The notes beneath the pieces are model-generated. The model was not told the origin of the DNA, searched no databases, and saw nothing but the letters and a program-made list of their open reading frames with translations. 64,000 bases of DNA, taken from CBDCFV01 sp965261795 (GTDB lineage: Bacteria; Chloroflexota; Dehalococcoidia; Lucifugimonadales; UBA3495). Numbering within the stretch: the first letter of the stretch is position 1; each line of letters starts with the position of its first letter. Below are positions 8,225 to 16,177 of the stretch, piece by piece. Location of the stretch: NCBI GenBank assembly GCA_965261795.1, contig OZ253476.1, forward strand, positions 1 to 64,000, given 5' to 3'. A program made the position numbers and the translations under genes.

Positions 8225-9622
8225 ATGGCCACCGGAAAAATCGTTCAAGTAATCGGGACAGTCGTAGACGTGGAGTTCCCCCCGGATGGGCTGCCAAACC
8301 TGTTCGACGCGCTGCAATTGGACAACCAAGGCGAGCGGCTCATCCTCGAAGTCCAGCAGCACATCGGCAACAACTGGGTGCGCTGTTTGGCGCTGGGAGC
8401 CACCGAGGGTTTGGCTCGGGGCGTAGACGTTAACGACACAGGACGCAAGATCGAAGTACCGGTTGGGCCCGAAACGCTGGGCCGTCTCTTTGACGTGACC
8501 GGCACACCCTTGGACAACTTGGGACCGGTGGAAGCAGCGCAGAACTGGCCCATACACCGTGACCCGCCCAGCTTCGACGACCAGAATCCGGAGGTGGAAA
8601 TTCTGGAGACGGGCATAAAGGTGTTCGACCTTATCACTCCCTTCATGAAGGGCGGCAAGGTCGGGGCCTACGGCGGCGCGGGCGTCGGCAAGACGGTCAT
8701 CATTCAAGAGCTGATCCGCAACATCGGGGCAGTGCACCAAGGGGTCTCGGTGTTCGCGGGTGTGGGCGAACGGTCCCGGGAAGGGAACGACCTGTGGCAC
8801 GAGATGCAGTCATCCGGCGTGTTGTCCAGCACCGTGCTGGTGTTCGGTCAGATGAACGAGACCCCGGGAGTGAGGGCCCGTGTGGGGATGACCGGTCTGA
8901 CCATGGCGGAGTACTTCCGGGAAGTCGACCACCAGGACGTGCTGCTGTTCATAGACAACATTTATCGATACATTCTGGCGGGCATGGAAGTGTCGGCGCT
9001 GCTCGGACGTATGCCCTCGGCGGTGGGCTACCAGCCCACCTTGAGCACCGAAATGGGTGCCCTTCAGGAGCGCATCACCTCCACCAAGACAGGGTCTATC
9101 ACATCGTTCCAAGCGATTTATGTGCCCGCCGACGACTATACCGACCCGGGAATCGTAACCACCTTCGGGCACCTCGACGGCGTTGTGTCCCTCGAACGTT
9201 CCTTGGCGGCCCAAGGCTTGTACCCGGCGGTCGACCCGCTGGCGTCCTACTCCCGCATCCTGGAGCCGGGTATTGTGGGCAACGACCACTACAACGTGGC
9301 CCGGAACGTGCAGCAGGTACTCCAACGCTACAAGGACCTGCAGGACATCATCGCAATTCTTGGCATCGAAGAGCTTTCCGAAGAGGACAAATCGACGGTA
9401 TTCAGGGCCCGGAAGATACAGCGCTTCCTCACTCAGCCCTTCTTCGTCGCGGAGACGTTCACCAACCAACCCGGCAAGTACGTGCCGGTAAGAGAAACGG
9501 TGCGCGGGTTCACCGAAATACTGGAAGGCAAGTACGACGATGTCCCGGAACAGGCCTTCTACATGGTCGGCACTATAGACGAAGCTCTGGAGAAAGCCGA
9601 ACAGTCCCGGGTGGCCGCCTGA
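8225..9622 (+). CDS. atpD: ATP synthase F1 subunit beta
   Basis: 465-residue catalytic subunit. Walker A GGAGVGKT is at 150-157, the catalytic glutamate lies in GERSREGNDL (Glu182) and the conserved EVSALLGRMPSAVGYQPTLS follows. The usual beta segment TDPAPATTFAHLDATT is here TDPGIVTTFGHLDGVV (about 304-320), a local divergence next to the catalytic interface. ELSEEDK near the C-terminus replaces the DELSEEDK signature with EELSEEDK. The Shine-Dalgarno is AGAGGAG. Confidence 0.96.
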   Translation: MATGKIVQVIGTVVDVEFPPDGLPNLFDALQLDNQGERLILEVQQHIGNNWVRCLALGATEGLARGVDVNDTGRKIEVPVGPETLGRLFDVTGTPLDNLGPVEAAQNWPIHRDPPSFDDQNPEVEILETGIKVFDLITPFMKGGKVGAYGGAGVGKTVIIQELIRNIGAVHQGVSVFAGVGERSREGNDLWHEMQSSGVLSSTVLVFGQMNETPGVRARVGMTGLTMAEYFREVDHQDVLLFIDNIYRYILAGMEVSALLGRMPSAVGYQPTLSTEMGALQERITSTKTGSITSFQAIYVPADDYTDPGIVTTFGHLDGVVSLERSLAAQGLYPAVDPLASYSRILEPGIVGNDHYNVARNVQQVLQRYKDLQDIIAILGIEELSEEDKSTVFRARKIQRFLTQPFFVAETFTNQPGKYVPVRETVRGFTEILEGKYDDVPEQAFYMVGTIDEALEKAEQSRVAA

Positions 9623-9682
9623 CATACATCAACGGCAACGGTTGGACCAACCCCTTAGCTGAAGGTTAGAAGAGGACCATCC

Positions 9683-10129
9683 ATGCCCATGCAACTCGAA
9701 ATAATCACTGCGGAGCAGCAGGTCTACAGTGACGAGGTAGAAATGCTGGTCGCCCCCGGTCTCGAAGGGCAACTGGGCATCCTGCCCCATCATGCCCCGT
9801 TGATGACCGCGTTGCAGCCGGGGGAAATTTTGATCCGCAAAGATGGCGGCGATTCGTTCCTGGCGGTCTCCGGCGGGTTTATGGAGGTCATGGGAAACCG
9901 GGTCACTATCCTCGCAGATACCTGCGAACGGTCCGATGAAATCGACGAACAGCGCGCCCAGCAGGCCATAGAACGAGCTAGGGAGCGGATAGGCAACCAG
10001 GAAAGCGACATACAGCTCGAACAGGCTATGACTTCTCTTCGCCGGGCACAAGTGCGTTTGAACGTGGCCCGAAGACGCCGTTCCAGGGGCGGCGCTCCGG
10101 GAGCGGATTCCGGAGCAGCGAGTTCGTAA
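9683..10129 (+). CDS. atpC: ATP synthase F1 subunit epsilon
   Basis: 148-residue epsilon subunit, the last gene of the atp operon. The N-terminal beta-sandwich contains VEMLVAPGLEGQLGILPHHAPLMTALQPGEI. The C-terminal helical hairpin (about 95-135) is Arg/Glu/Ala rich, followed by a low-complexity Arg/Gly/Ala tail. An intrinsic-type hairpin follows and the convergent rex gene lies beyond it. Confidence 0.92.
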   Translation: MPMQLEIITAEQQVYSDEVEMLVAPGLEGQLGILPHHAPLMTALQPGEILIRKDGGDSFLAVSGGFMEVMGNRVTILADTCERSDEIDEQRAQQAIERARERIGNQESDIQLEQAMTSLRRAQVRLNVARRRRSRGGAPGADSGAASS

Positions 10130-10144
10130 TACTGTCACTTTAGC

Positions 10145-10181
10145 GCCGGATGTCCCGATGCTTGTCGTTCGGACACCCGGC
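10145..10181. terminator. hairpin between convergent atpC and rex
   Basis: GCCGG-A-TGTCC (10145-10155) pairs with GGACA-C-CCGGC (10171-10181), 10 pairs and one mismatch, loop 15. There is no T-run on either side, so it is only a probable bidirectional terminator. Confidence 0.4.
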
Positions 10182-10189
10182 CAATCACG

Positions 10190-10852
10190 CTAACTCTGCC
10201 TATCCTCGCTCAAGTAGTAAGTCATTGACTGTAGAGACAGCACGGGGTCGATATTTCGGACCTTCACTCCATCTTTCACCTGGGGAGTGATAGGGGCGTA
10301 GTTCAGCACCGCCCGAATTCCGCACTGCACCAACCGGTCCACCACCTCTTGGGTGTGTTCGGTTGGCACGGCAACGATGGCTATGCTGATGTCTTTGGCT
10401 TCCACCTCTGCGGCCAGCTTATCGGTAGACTTGACTGTAAGTCCGGCGATTGCTTGTCCAACCACGTTGGGGTCGTCGTCGAAAGCAGCGACAAGCTGAA
10501 ACCCGTCCGGGGTGAATCCAGGGTAACTCAAGATCGCCCTGCCCAACCGCCCTACGCCCACCACCGCTACGTTCCAGGAATCATTGAGACCCAGAATTTG
10601 TTTCAAGCGTTCCAGCAAATGAAGGACACTGTAACCACGGCCTTGTTTCCCGAACCGGCCGAAGTAGCTTAAATCTTTCCTGATTTGGGCTGGAGTAACC
10701 TGGAGCGTCTCACCCAATTGCTGCGAGCTGACAACCTCCGCTCCTTCCTGAAGCAAGCGAGTCAGTATGCGAACATACTGGGGCAATCTCGCAACCACCA
10801 CTTCCGGCGCTTCCTCGCGGCGTTGGTGGCGGATAGGGGTATCGGCCGCCAT
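10190..10852 (-). CDS. rex: redox-sensing transcriptional repressor Rex
   Basis: Rex senses the NADH/NAD+ ratio and represses respiration and fermentation genes when NADH is low. The N-terminal winged helix shows LPQYVRIL, then SQQLGETLQVTPAQIRKDLS and the FGRFGKQGRGY wing. The Rossmann domain carries VVGVGRLGRAI with its GxGxxG, then FDDDPNVVGQ. ATG 10852 (220 residues, AGG seven bases before it) was preferred over a TTG 33 bases upstream that lacks a Shine-Dalgarno. It faces the atp operon tail to tail, fitting a role in energy metabolism. Confidence 0.92.
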   Translation of the reverse strand: MAADTPIRHQRREEAPEVVVARLPQYVRILTRLLQEGAEVVSSQQLGETLQVTPAQIRKDLSYFGRFGKQGRGYSVLHLLERLKQILGLNDSWNVAVVGVGRLGRAILSYPGFTPDGFQLVAAFDDDPNVVGQAIAGLTVKSTDKLAAEVEAKDISIAIVAVPTEHTQEVVDRLVQCGIRAVLNYAPITPQVKDGVKVRNIDPVLSLQSMTYYLSEDRQS

Positions 10853-10975
10853 AATTGTGCCTGTTCGTCCCCAAGACGTTGCCAACCGAGGGTGTACCAG
10901 CCTGAAACTCTACCGGGCAGGTTGGGCAGGTTTCCGCGTTAGGGACGCTCCGAATGAGGTTAGTCGATGCCATAA

Positions 10976-11003
10976 TCTATAATGTTTGTTTACGTTGCGT
11001 CAA
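10976..11003 (-). promoter_or_regulatory. candidate rex promoter
   Basis: On the minus strand TTGACG (11003-10998) and TATAGA (10981-10976) are separated by 16 bases, about 120 bases upstream of the rex start. No convincing Rex operator palindrome was found next to it. Confidence 0.35.
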
Positions 11004-11155
11004 GGAAACTGTGAAATTAACTGCAAAGTTGGACCAACGTCCATGACGAGACGCCGCATTACAGGTCGTCCAACCCGCCGGGGAACACCCGTCCGCCAAA
11101 AACCTTGGAGCAATCCGGTTATAACGCAACTTGATACGACAAGCTGGTACAGAGT

Positions 11156-11455
11156 ATGAGTCTACACATTGGGTTCTGCCGCTTGGAGCTTTACTTGCCC
11201 GACAACCATAGCTTGAAAGGCAAACGCCAAGTGAGCCGGTCCGTCACGGCGAGGATTCGCAACCGGTTCAACGTCGCCGTGGCGGAATCCGAGAACAACG
11301 AACTATGGCAACGCTTAACTCTTGCCGTATGTTGTCTGAGCAACGATGCTCGGCACGCCAACCAAGTGCTCTCCAAGGTAGTGGAATTCTTGGAGGAGAG
11401 TCGTGGCGACTTGGAGCTTTTAGACTACGAAATTGAGATTATATCAGGGTTTTAG
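11156..11455 (+). CDS. DUF503 (YlxP-like) protein
   Basis: 99-residue protein of the DUF503 family, small cytoplasmic proteins often encoded in translation or ribosome-maturation operons, without an established activity. The family opening is seen as LELYLPDNHSLKGKRQVSRSV. The central RIRNRFNVAVAE and the C-terminal LELLDYEIEIISGF also match. Length is normal. No strong Shine-Dalgarno precedes the ATG. It stands alone between rex (divergent) and a small conserved protein. Confidence 0.85.
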   Translation: MSLHIGFCRLELYLPDNHSLKGKRQVSRSVTARIRNRFNVAVAESENNELWQRLTLAVCCLSNDARHANQVLSKVVEFLEESRGDLELLDYEIEIISGF

Positions 11456-11697
11456 CCTCTTCGATACCACACATTGCACTTAACACAACACGGCGGTGGC
11501 GAACACCGGAGAGGCTATGGCTTGACGATGGGAAGTCCAGTTTGTAGACTGCAAACACCGCACAGGCATTTGGACCAGTCAGCTTGGGCTTTGTACACCA
11601 TTGAACACATGGGATGTTCCGGTGGCGGCAGTCGAGCCGGCGGGATCAGCTAATCAAAATTACACAGGACGATGGTCCTGGAACGGAGGAAAAGAAA

Positions 11698-11892
11698 TTG
11701 GCTTACGCGGAAATGACCAGCGTGGAAGCTGGACTGCGATTCAAGACTCGGGCGGGGCTGACGGTTGAGACCACTGGGGTTTCTCTCAATGTGGAGTCCC
11801 AAGAGGTCAACGTCCACGAGGTTGTGATCGTCGAGGGCGAATTCGAAGGGAACAAGTACCTGCACAACTTGGACTACGCGGAACAGCTTTAA
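11698..11892 (+). CDS. small conserved protein of unknown function
   Basis: Predicted 64-residue soluble protein with TTG start at 11698, chosen because GGAGG (11685-11689) sits eight bases upstream. The frame is open further upstream but without a ribosome binding site. The sequence is beta-strand rich, with AGLRFKTRAGLTVETTGVS in the middle and EGEFEGNKYLHNLDYAEQL at the end. I recall similar small proteins in Chloroflexota but know no function. It is followed within 15 bases by a structured element and then a strong terminator. Confidence 0.6.
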   Translation: MAYAEMTSVEAGLRFKTRAGLTVETTGVSLNVESQEVNVHEVVIVEGEFEGNKYLHNLDYAEQL

Positions 11893-11905
11893 GCATTCAT
11901 AACTT

Positions 11906-11981
11906 CCAAGGGATTAACCGGCGGGGGTTATTGATAACCAAAAGCCGGTCCACCCATAACCCCGGCTCGAAGGTCCCTTGG
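11906..11981. other. structured element with mutually exclusive hairpins
   Basis: An outer 8-bp stem CCAAGGGA (11906-11913)/TCCCTTGG (11974-11981) encloses two competing folds. GGGGTTAT (11924-11931) can pair with ATAACCCC (11956-11963). Alternatively ACCGGC (11917-11922) can pair with GCCGGT (11944-11949) around a GGTTAT-TG-ATAACC hairpin. No gene lies inside. It could be a decayed palindromic repeat or an RNA element in the 3' region of the small gene. Confidence 0.45.
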
Positions 11982-12030
11982 TTTGTGTTACGCTCCGGCG
12001 GGTGACCGTCTGGGATAACTAACAGGCTCG

Positions 12031-12069
12031 TAGAAAACTGCCCCGAACGAAATTCGGGGCAGTTTTCTA
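12031..12069. terminator. strong bidirectional terminator
   Basis: A 17-bp perfect stem (12031-12047 with 12053-12069, core ACTGCCCCGAA/TTCGGGGCAGT) with a 5-base loop CGAAA and A-run/T-run flanks that serve both strands. It separates the rightward small gene from the leftward SelW-like gene. Confidence 0.85.
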
Positions 12070-12114
12070 TTCGTTCCCAACCATTTGAAGCGGGTTGCCT
12101 GCACTGTGTTTCAG

Positions 12115-12378
12115 CTAGCCAACTCGCTCTTCGATAGCTTTCATCATGTCTTGCAAATCGGGGAAGATGTGGGCGTTGGGCTCGTGGCGGTGCTCCGCCA
12201 CCAATTCGCCGTTTACTATCACGTCAAACTTGCCGTGGGTTCCGGGGGTGAGCTTGAAATGGTCGATCTGTTCGCTGGCCCTGCTGAGTGCTTCACCTGC
12301 CATCCAGGCATCTCTGGGTGCGTGCCCTCAATCCTGGCAATAGACTATCTCAAGGGTCAACTTGTTGGCGCTTGCCAT
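12115..12378 (-). CDS. SelW/Rdx-family selenoprotein with in-frame TGA (CxxU)
   Basis: Thioredoxin-fold SelW-type protein (Rdx family), a small redox protein. Read from ATG 12378, codon 14 is Cys and codon 17 (12330-12328) is TGA, giving YCQDUGHAPRDAW. This is the family's Cys-x-x-Cys/Sec motif in its usual place near the N-terminus. After the TGA the frame continues with EQIDHFKLTPGTHGKFDVIV, then NGELVAEHRHE and the C-terminal helix, for 87 residues in total, the normal family size. CGGAGG sits six bases before the ATG and a near-consensus promoter lies upstream. Ordinary ORF calling would wrongly start after the TGA. If the host lacks selenocysteine machinery it would be a truncated pseudogene. 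Confidence 0.75.
12294..12310 (-). promoter_or_regulatory. candidate bacterial SECIS hairpin
   Basis: Beginning 17 bases after the TGA, TGCCTG and CAGGTG pair around the loop GATGG (six pairs, two of them G-U). The loop starts with G about 24 bases after the TGA, within the distance known for bacterial SECIS elements. The stem is short, so this is suggestive only. Confidence 0.45.
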
Positions 12379-12410
12379 GGCAAACCTCCGATATTGGTAA
12401 GGCTGACTGC

Positions 12411-12439
12411 ATCATAGGCATGGCGTTGCCGGGTGTCAA
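12411..12439 (-). promoter_or_regulatory. promoter of the SelW-like gene
   Basis: Minus-strand TTGACA (12439-12434) and TATGAT (12416-12411) with 17-base spacing, followed by a leader of about 26 bases to the ATG at 12378. Confidence 0.7.
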
Positions 12440-12519
12440 CGTACGAACTCGCCAACGTTTAAGGGATAACCTGTCCTTGCGGGGTTTAATGCAGGGTGAC
12501 GGTGGCTGTGGCTCCCGGG

Positions 12520-13356
12520 TCAGCTTGGGTTGTTGCTCGCTCCGGTAACGGACAGATAAGCCAGGAACTCATCCAGTGTCTCCCAATAGCCCTGACCTGC
12601 CCTGTAGGTGTCGTTATGACCCACGCCGGTCAGCAAATGAAACCGTTTGGGAGCGTTGGCCGCGCGGAACAGCTTTTCGCCTTGAGAAAGCGGCACGGTA
12701 GTGTCCAAGTTACCGTGCATAACCAGGAGGGGGCTACGGACCTGCCGGATACGCCTCAGTGAGTCGTAATGACCTTTCACCATAAACCGCACCGGCAGGT
12801 AAGGGAACATCAACTGGGCCATGTCTTCCACTGACGTGAATGCAGCCACAAGGACCAGACCCAATGGCGGATAGCTTGCGGCCAACTCGACCGCCACCGC
12901 CGCGCCCAAGGACCGGCCAAAGTAAACAATCTTCCCGGCGGCTACGTCGGGGCGGCTATGCAGGTAGGCCAGAACCGCTCGAGCGTCCTGATATGTCCCT
13001 TCTTCCGAGGGAGTCCCTTCACTGCGTCCGTAGCCTCGGTAATCGAAGATGAACTGGTTAACCCCCAGCTTTCGCCGCAAGCTGTCCAGCTCCTCAACCC
13101 GGTGGCTTATATTCCCTCCATTTCCATGGAACCACACCCAGGTCACGTCTCCGCTGCCGGGCACGAACCAGCCGTGTAGCCGCAACCCGTCGCCGGTGGT
13201 AAAGAACACTTCCTCGTAGGCCAGCCCTACTGCGGCCGGAGTCTGGGAGATTTCGGCAGTGGGAAAGAATACAAACCGTTTCTCAATATGCGGCCAGAAC
13301 AAAAGCACCGCCAAAAGGCATAAAAGGGTTAAGCCAATGAGGATTTTCGCCGTCAC
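12520..13356 (-). CDS. membrane-anchored alpha/beta hydrolase (ABHD13/Bem46-like)
   Basis: 278-residue serine hydrolase of the alpha/beta fold. An uncleaved N-terminal membrane anchor is visible (about 4-22). The oxyanion HGNGGN motif, the nucleophile elbow GRSLGA (Ser at about 148), the acid in HGNLDTTVP and the histidine in GVGHNDTY complete the triad. The arrangement matches the ABHD13/Bem46 group; the natural substrate is unknown. It lies downstream of a zinc-ribbon gene on the same strand. Confidence 0.85.
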   Translation of the reverse strand: MTAKILIGLTLLCLLAVLLFWPHIEKRFVFFPTAEISQTPAAVGLAYEEVFFTTGDGLRLHGWFVPGSGDVTWVWFHGNGGNISHRVEELDSLRRKLGVNQFIFDYRGYGRSEGTPSEEGTYQDARAVLAYLHSRPDVAAGKIVYFGRSLGAAVAVELAASYPPLGLVLVAAFTSVEDMAQLMFPYLPVRFMVKGHYDSLRRIRQVRSPLLVMHGNLDTTVPLSQGEKLFRAANAPKRFHLLTGVGHNDTYRAGQGYWETLDEFLAYLSVTGASNNPS

Positions 13357-13451
13357 AATCCGCGCCGCCGAATTGCGTGTGATACCGTGATAGACCAGTT
13401 AGTGGGTCTTATACTGGCATTCGACACCGTGAACTGTAGGGCCGCGGGCCG

Positions 13452-13700
13452 TTACGCAGGATTTCGGACCCTGGTCTCAGACTGCACCGCCTCATTCTTG
13501 GCGTAGCTCTGTTGCTCCACTTGTATGGCCGAACTGCGGCCCGCCAAGTCCCGGACTTCGGGCTTTTCGTCTTGACATTCAGGGCACCAGACCAATTCCT
13601 TCGACATGAGCATCATGTTGTCCTTCTTCACGCTGAAAGACCCCACTTCGTGGCCGCAGTCACCGCAGCTTTGGGTGATAGTCAAATCGTTGTCAGGCAT
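13452..13700 (-). CDS. small zinc-ribbon protein
   Basis: 82-residue hypothetical protein with two Cys pairs, CGDCGHE (12-15) and CPEC (39-42), spaced as in a zinc ribbon or rubredoxin-like knuckle. The C-terminal 40 residues are polar and probably disordered. The ATG is preceded by GGGGAG. It starts 48 bases after the end of the EtfD-like gene and is likely co-transcribed with it. No function is assigned. Confidence 0.6.
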   Translation of the reverse strand: MPDNDLTITQSCGDCGHEVGSFSVKKDNMMLMSKELVWCPECQDEKPEVRDLAGRSSAIQVEQQSYAKNEAVQSETRVRNPA

Positions 13701-13748
13701 GTGCCTACTCCCCGTTATTGAGTGCTGGTAAACATTAAAGGTGCGTGG

Positions 13749-15779
13749 CTAGTCCTCCAAGCTCTCTGCAAGGATTTCCAGCACGTCCTTAGCCTGCTTG
13801 TTTCCCTGTTGACCCGCAGACTCGATGCCCTCGGTCAACATTTGCAGGCAGAAGGGACAGGACACCCCTACTGTATCGGCGCCGGTCTCCAAAAAATGAC
13901 TGGTACGCGCGTGGTTGACCCGCGTGCCTTGGCTGTCATCGATCCACATGTGGCCGCCACCGGCCCCACAACAGAACCCGCGCTCCCGGCACCTCGGTTC
14001 CATCTCTACCAGCTTGATTCCGGGAATTGCCTTGGCTATATCGCGAGGCTCGTCGTAAATGCCGTTATGACGGCCCAGGTAGCATGAATCATGGTAGGCG
14101 ACGGTGGCGTCCATCATCTTCACCGGCTTGATCCTGCCCTCTTTAATCAGGCCGTCAACGAACTGGCTGTAATGCAGCACCCGGTAGTTCCCTCCGAACT
14201 GCGGATACTCATTTCGCATCGTGTTAAAACAATGGGGGCAAAGGGTCACGATGGTTTGTACGCCATACCTGTCCAGCGTCTCTATAGTCTGCTGGGCCAA
14301 TATCTGGAAAAGGTACTCGTTCCCCATGCGGCGTGCGGGATCGCCGGTGCAGGTCTCCTCATCGCCTAAAATAGCGAAGTCAACTTTCGCCGACCTTAAC
14401 ACCTTGGCCATAGACCTGGTCACCGCTTGGCTCCGCTGCTCCAGTGCACCGGTGCACCCTACCCAAAGGAGGACTTCAGCTCCGGGATTATCCGCCAGTG
14501 TTGGCACGTTCAAGCCTTGGGCCCAATCGGTCCGGGTATATGGGCTACCACGCCAAGGGTGCCCCCGCTGCTCCATGCTGAGCAACGCGTTCATGGCGGT
14601 CTCGGGTATGTTGGCCTCCTCCAGCACCAAGTGGCGCCGCACGTCAATGATAGTAGGCACATGCTCCACCACTACAGGGCACTCCTCCATGCACGCCCCG
14701 CAGGACAAGCAGTCCCATATCGCCTGCTCCGAGATAGGGCCGCCTACCAGAGGCGCGGGCTCGACATGCTCGGCGTCGGGGCCGCCTTGATGCCCTATGG
14801 CAATCATGTGGTCTTTCAGATTTTCCACAATATGCATGGGCGACAGGATCTTCCCTGTCAGGTTGGCCGGACAAACAGAGGTGCACCGTCCGCAAACCGC
14901 GCACGCATACCCGTCCAAAAGCTGCTTCCAAGTGAAGTCCTGGACCCGCGACGCGCCGAACCGCTCCGCGTTTTCCAAGTCCATCGCCGCCAACACTCCC
15001 CGCGGCTCCAAGGAGCGGAAGAAGGCATTCATGGGCGCGGCCACCATGTGCATATGTTTGGAAAAGGGAATGTAGACCATGAAGCCGAGAACTATTCCAA
15101 GGTGCGCCCACCAGGACACTGCTTGGAGAATGTCAGAGGTGGCGGGTGTCAGGCCCAAAGCGGTAAACCCTTTGCCGATGGCGCCTCCAACAAACACGCC
15201 GGCCTCGGGTCCTTCGCCGCTTCCGGAGACATAAAAGGCATGGGTCAGCAGGGTGGAGACCATCAATGCAGCAACCAGGGCCACCACTACGACCGAGTCC
15301 CAGTTACGCGTCAAATCGAAGCTCAAGCGGTGGGGCTTCACTATCCAGCGGCGGGCCAAAGCCCAAACCAAGACTACAAGAAGCACCAATGCAAGGATAT
15401 CCAAGTAAGCGCTGTAAACCCGGACCCCCGTCTCCGTTAGCAGGACCTCAGGGAAGGGCCTCCATACGGAGGCGATGAAAATGAAGATGAGATAACTAAG
15501 AGAAAAAGAGAGGAATCCCCAGAATATCAACGCATGGCCTATACCGGCCCAGTCTCGTTGGGGGACTCGCTGCAACACCCGGCGTTGGCCAAGGACAATT
15601 ATCATTGCCCCTTTGAGCCTTTCCCACGGGCGGTCGAACCGCGCCACGCTCCTGCCTTGGCGGACCAAGCGGAACACCCTGCGATCCAGCACGTAAGCCG
15701 ATATGGCGCAGGTTACAAGCAAAGCCAGATAGACGCCTACCCAAATGGGGATTGGACCTATGTCTCCTGGGGGGACCAC
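13749..15779 (-). CDS. membrane iron-sulfur oxidoreductase, EtfD/FadF-like
   Basis: 676-residue protein combining a multi-helix cytochrome-b/NarI-like membrane domain (about 12-245), two 4Fe-4S ferredoxin motifs (CAVCGRCTSVC at 293-303 and CLSCGACMEEC at 357-367) and two Cys-rich CCG domains. The CCG domains show VGCTGALEQ, LCPHCFNTM, YHDSCYLGRHN and GFCCGAGGGHMW. This architecture is that of FadF/EtfD, proposed to pass electrons from electron-transfer flavoprotein to menaquinone during acyl-CoA oxidation; heterodisulfide-reductase-like relatives share it. No etfAB genes are nearby. GTG start with AGGAG 12 bases upstream. Confidence 0.75.
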   Translation of the reverse strand: MVPPGDIGPIPIWVGVYLALLVTCAISAYVLDRRVFRLVRQGRSVARFDRPWERLKGAMIIVLGQRRVLQRVPQRDWAGIGHALIFWGFLSFSLSYLIFIFIASVWRPFPEVLLTETGVRVYSAYLDILALVLLVVLVWALARRWIVKPHRLSFDLTRNWDSVVVVALVAALMVSTLLTHAFYVSGSGEGPEAGVFVGGAIGKGFTALGLTPATSDILQAVSWWAHLGIVLGFMVYIPFSKHMHMVAAPMNAFFRSLEPRGVLAAMDLENAERFGASRVQDFTWKQLLDGYACAVCGRCTSVCPANLTGKILSPMHIVENLKDHMIAIGHQGGPDAEHVEPAPLVGGPISEQAIWDCLSCGACMEECPVVVEHVPTIIDVRRHLVLEEANIPETAMNALLSMEQRGHPWRGSPYTRTDWAQGLNVPTLADNPGAEVLLWVGCTGALEQRSQAVTRSMAKVLRSAKVDFAILGDEETCTGDPARRMGNEYLFQILAQQTIETLDRYGVQTIVTLCPHCFNTMRNEYPQFGGNYRVLHYSQFVDGLIKEGRIKPVKMMDATVAYHDSCYLGRHNGIYDEPRDIAKAIPGIKLVEMEPRCRERGFCCGAGGGHMWIDDSQGTRVNHARTSHFLETGADTVGVSCPFCLQMLTEGIESAGQQGNKQAKDVLEILAESLED

Positions 15780-15894
15780 GTTTATACACTCTCCTGTCTG
15801 GACGCGGCCTATAGTTTAACACGGGGATTTAAAGGCCAACCAGCAAAGCGTTAATCTTGATCGTACTGTTCCTATCACGTCTTGCCATCGGCTA

Positions 15895-15908
15895 GATGAT
15901 ATATCATC
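15895..15908. promoter_or_regulatory. palindromic operator candidate of vapBC
   Basis: A perfect 14-base palindrome GATGATATATCATC ends eight bases before the antitoxin ATG. VapB-type antitoxins autoregulate by binding such palindromes, so an operator is inferred. Confidence 0.5.
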
Positions 15909-15916
15909 ATGTGCGC

Positions 15917-16177
15917 ATGAGAACTACATTAACGTTGGACGATGACATAGCCGACTACTTGAAAGAGCGAGACAGACTTCTCAATAAGTCGTTCATGCAA
16001 GTAGTGAACGATACACTGCGCCGCGGTATGTTTCCTCCCAATCAGGAAGTTCGGGAGACAGAATACCGGCTTGTCCCAAATCGAAGCGGACTCGTTCCTG
16101 GTGTAAATCCCTTGAAACTTAATCAGCTTAACGATCAACTGGAAGCCGCAGACTTCAACGGGCTGGATGCAGGTTGA
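15917..16177 (+). CDS. VapB-like ribbon-helix-helix antitoxin
   Basis: 86-residue protein beginning MRTTLTLDDDIADYLKERD, the beta-strand then helix pattern of ribbon-helix-helix DNA-binding antitoxins, followed by SFMQVVNDTLRRG. The C-terminal half (PNRSGLVPGVNP) would wrap the toxin. The ATG at 15917 was chosen over one 21 bases upstream because it gives the canonical RHH opening and lies after the palindrome. Its TGA overlaps the start of the PIN toxin. The pair is more A+T rich than its neighbours, suggesting acquisition. Confidence 0.75.
   Translation: MRTTLTLDDDIADYLKERDRLLNKSFMQVVNDTLRRGMFPPNQEVRETEYRLVPNRSGLVPGVNPLKLNQLNDQLEAADFNGLDAG

Noticed and set aside
11001..11030. Possible Rex operator (TGTGAA-ATTA-ACTGCAA)
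   Set aside because: Only the left half resembles the TTGTGAA half-site; the right half does not fit the TTCACAA palindrome.
14427..15440. 337-codon plus-strand frame
   Set aside because: Antisense shadow of the EtfD-like gene; composition is Gln/His/Arg-rich nonsense.
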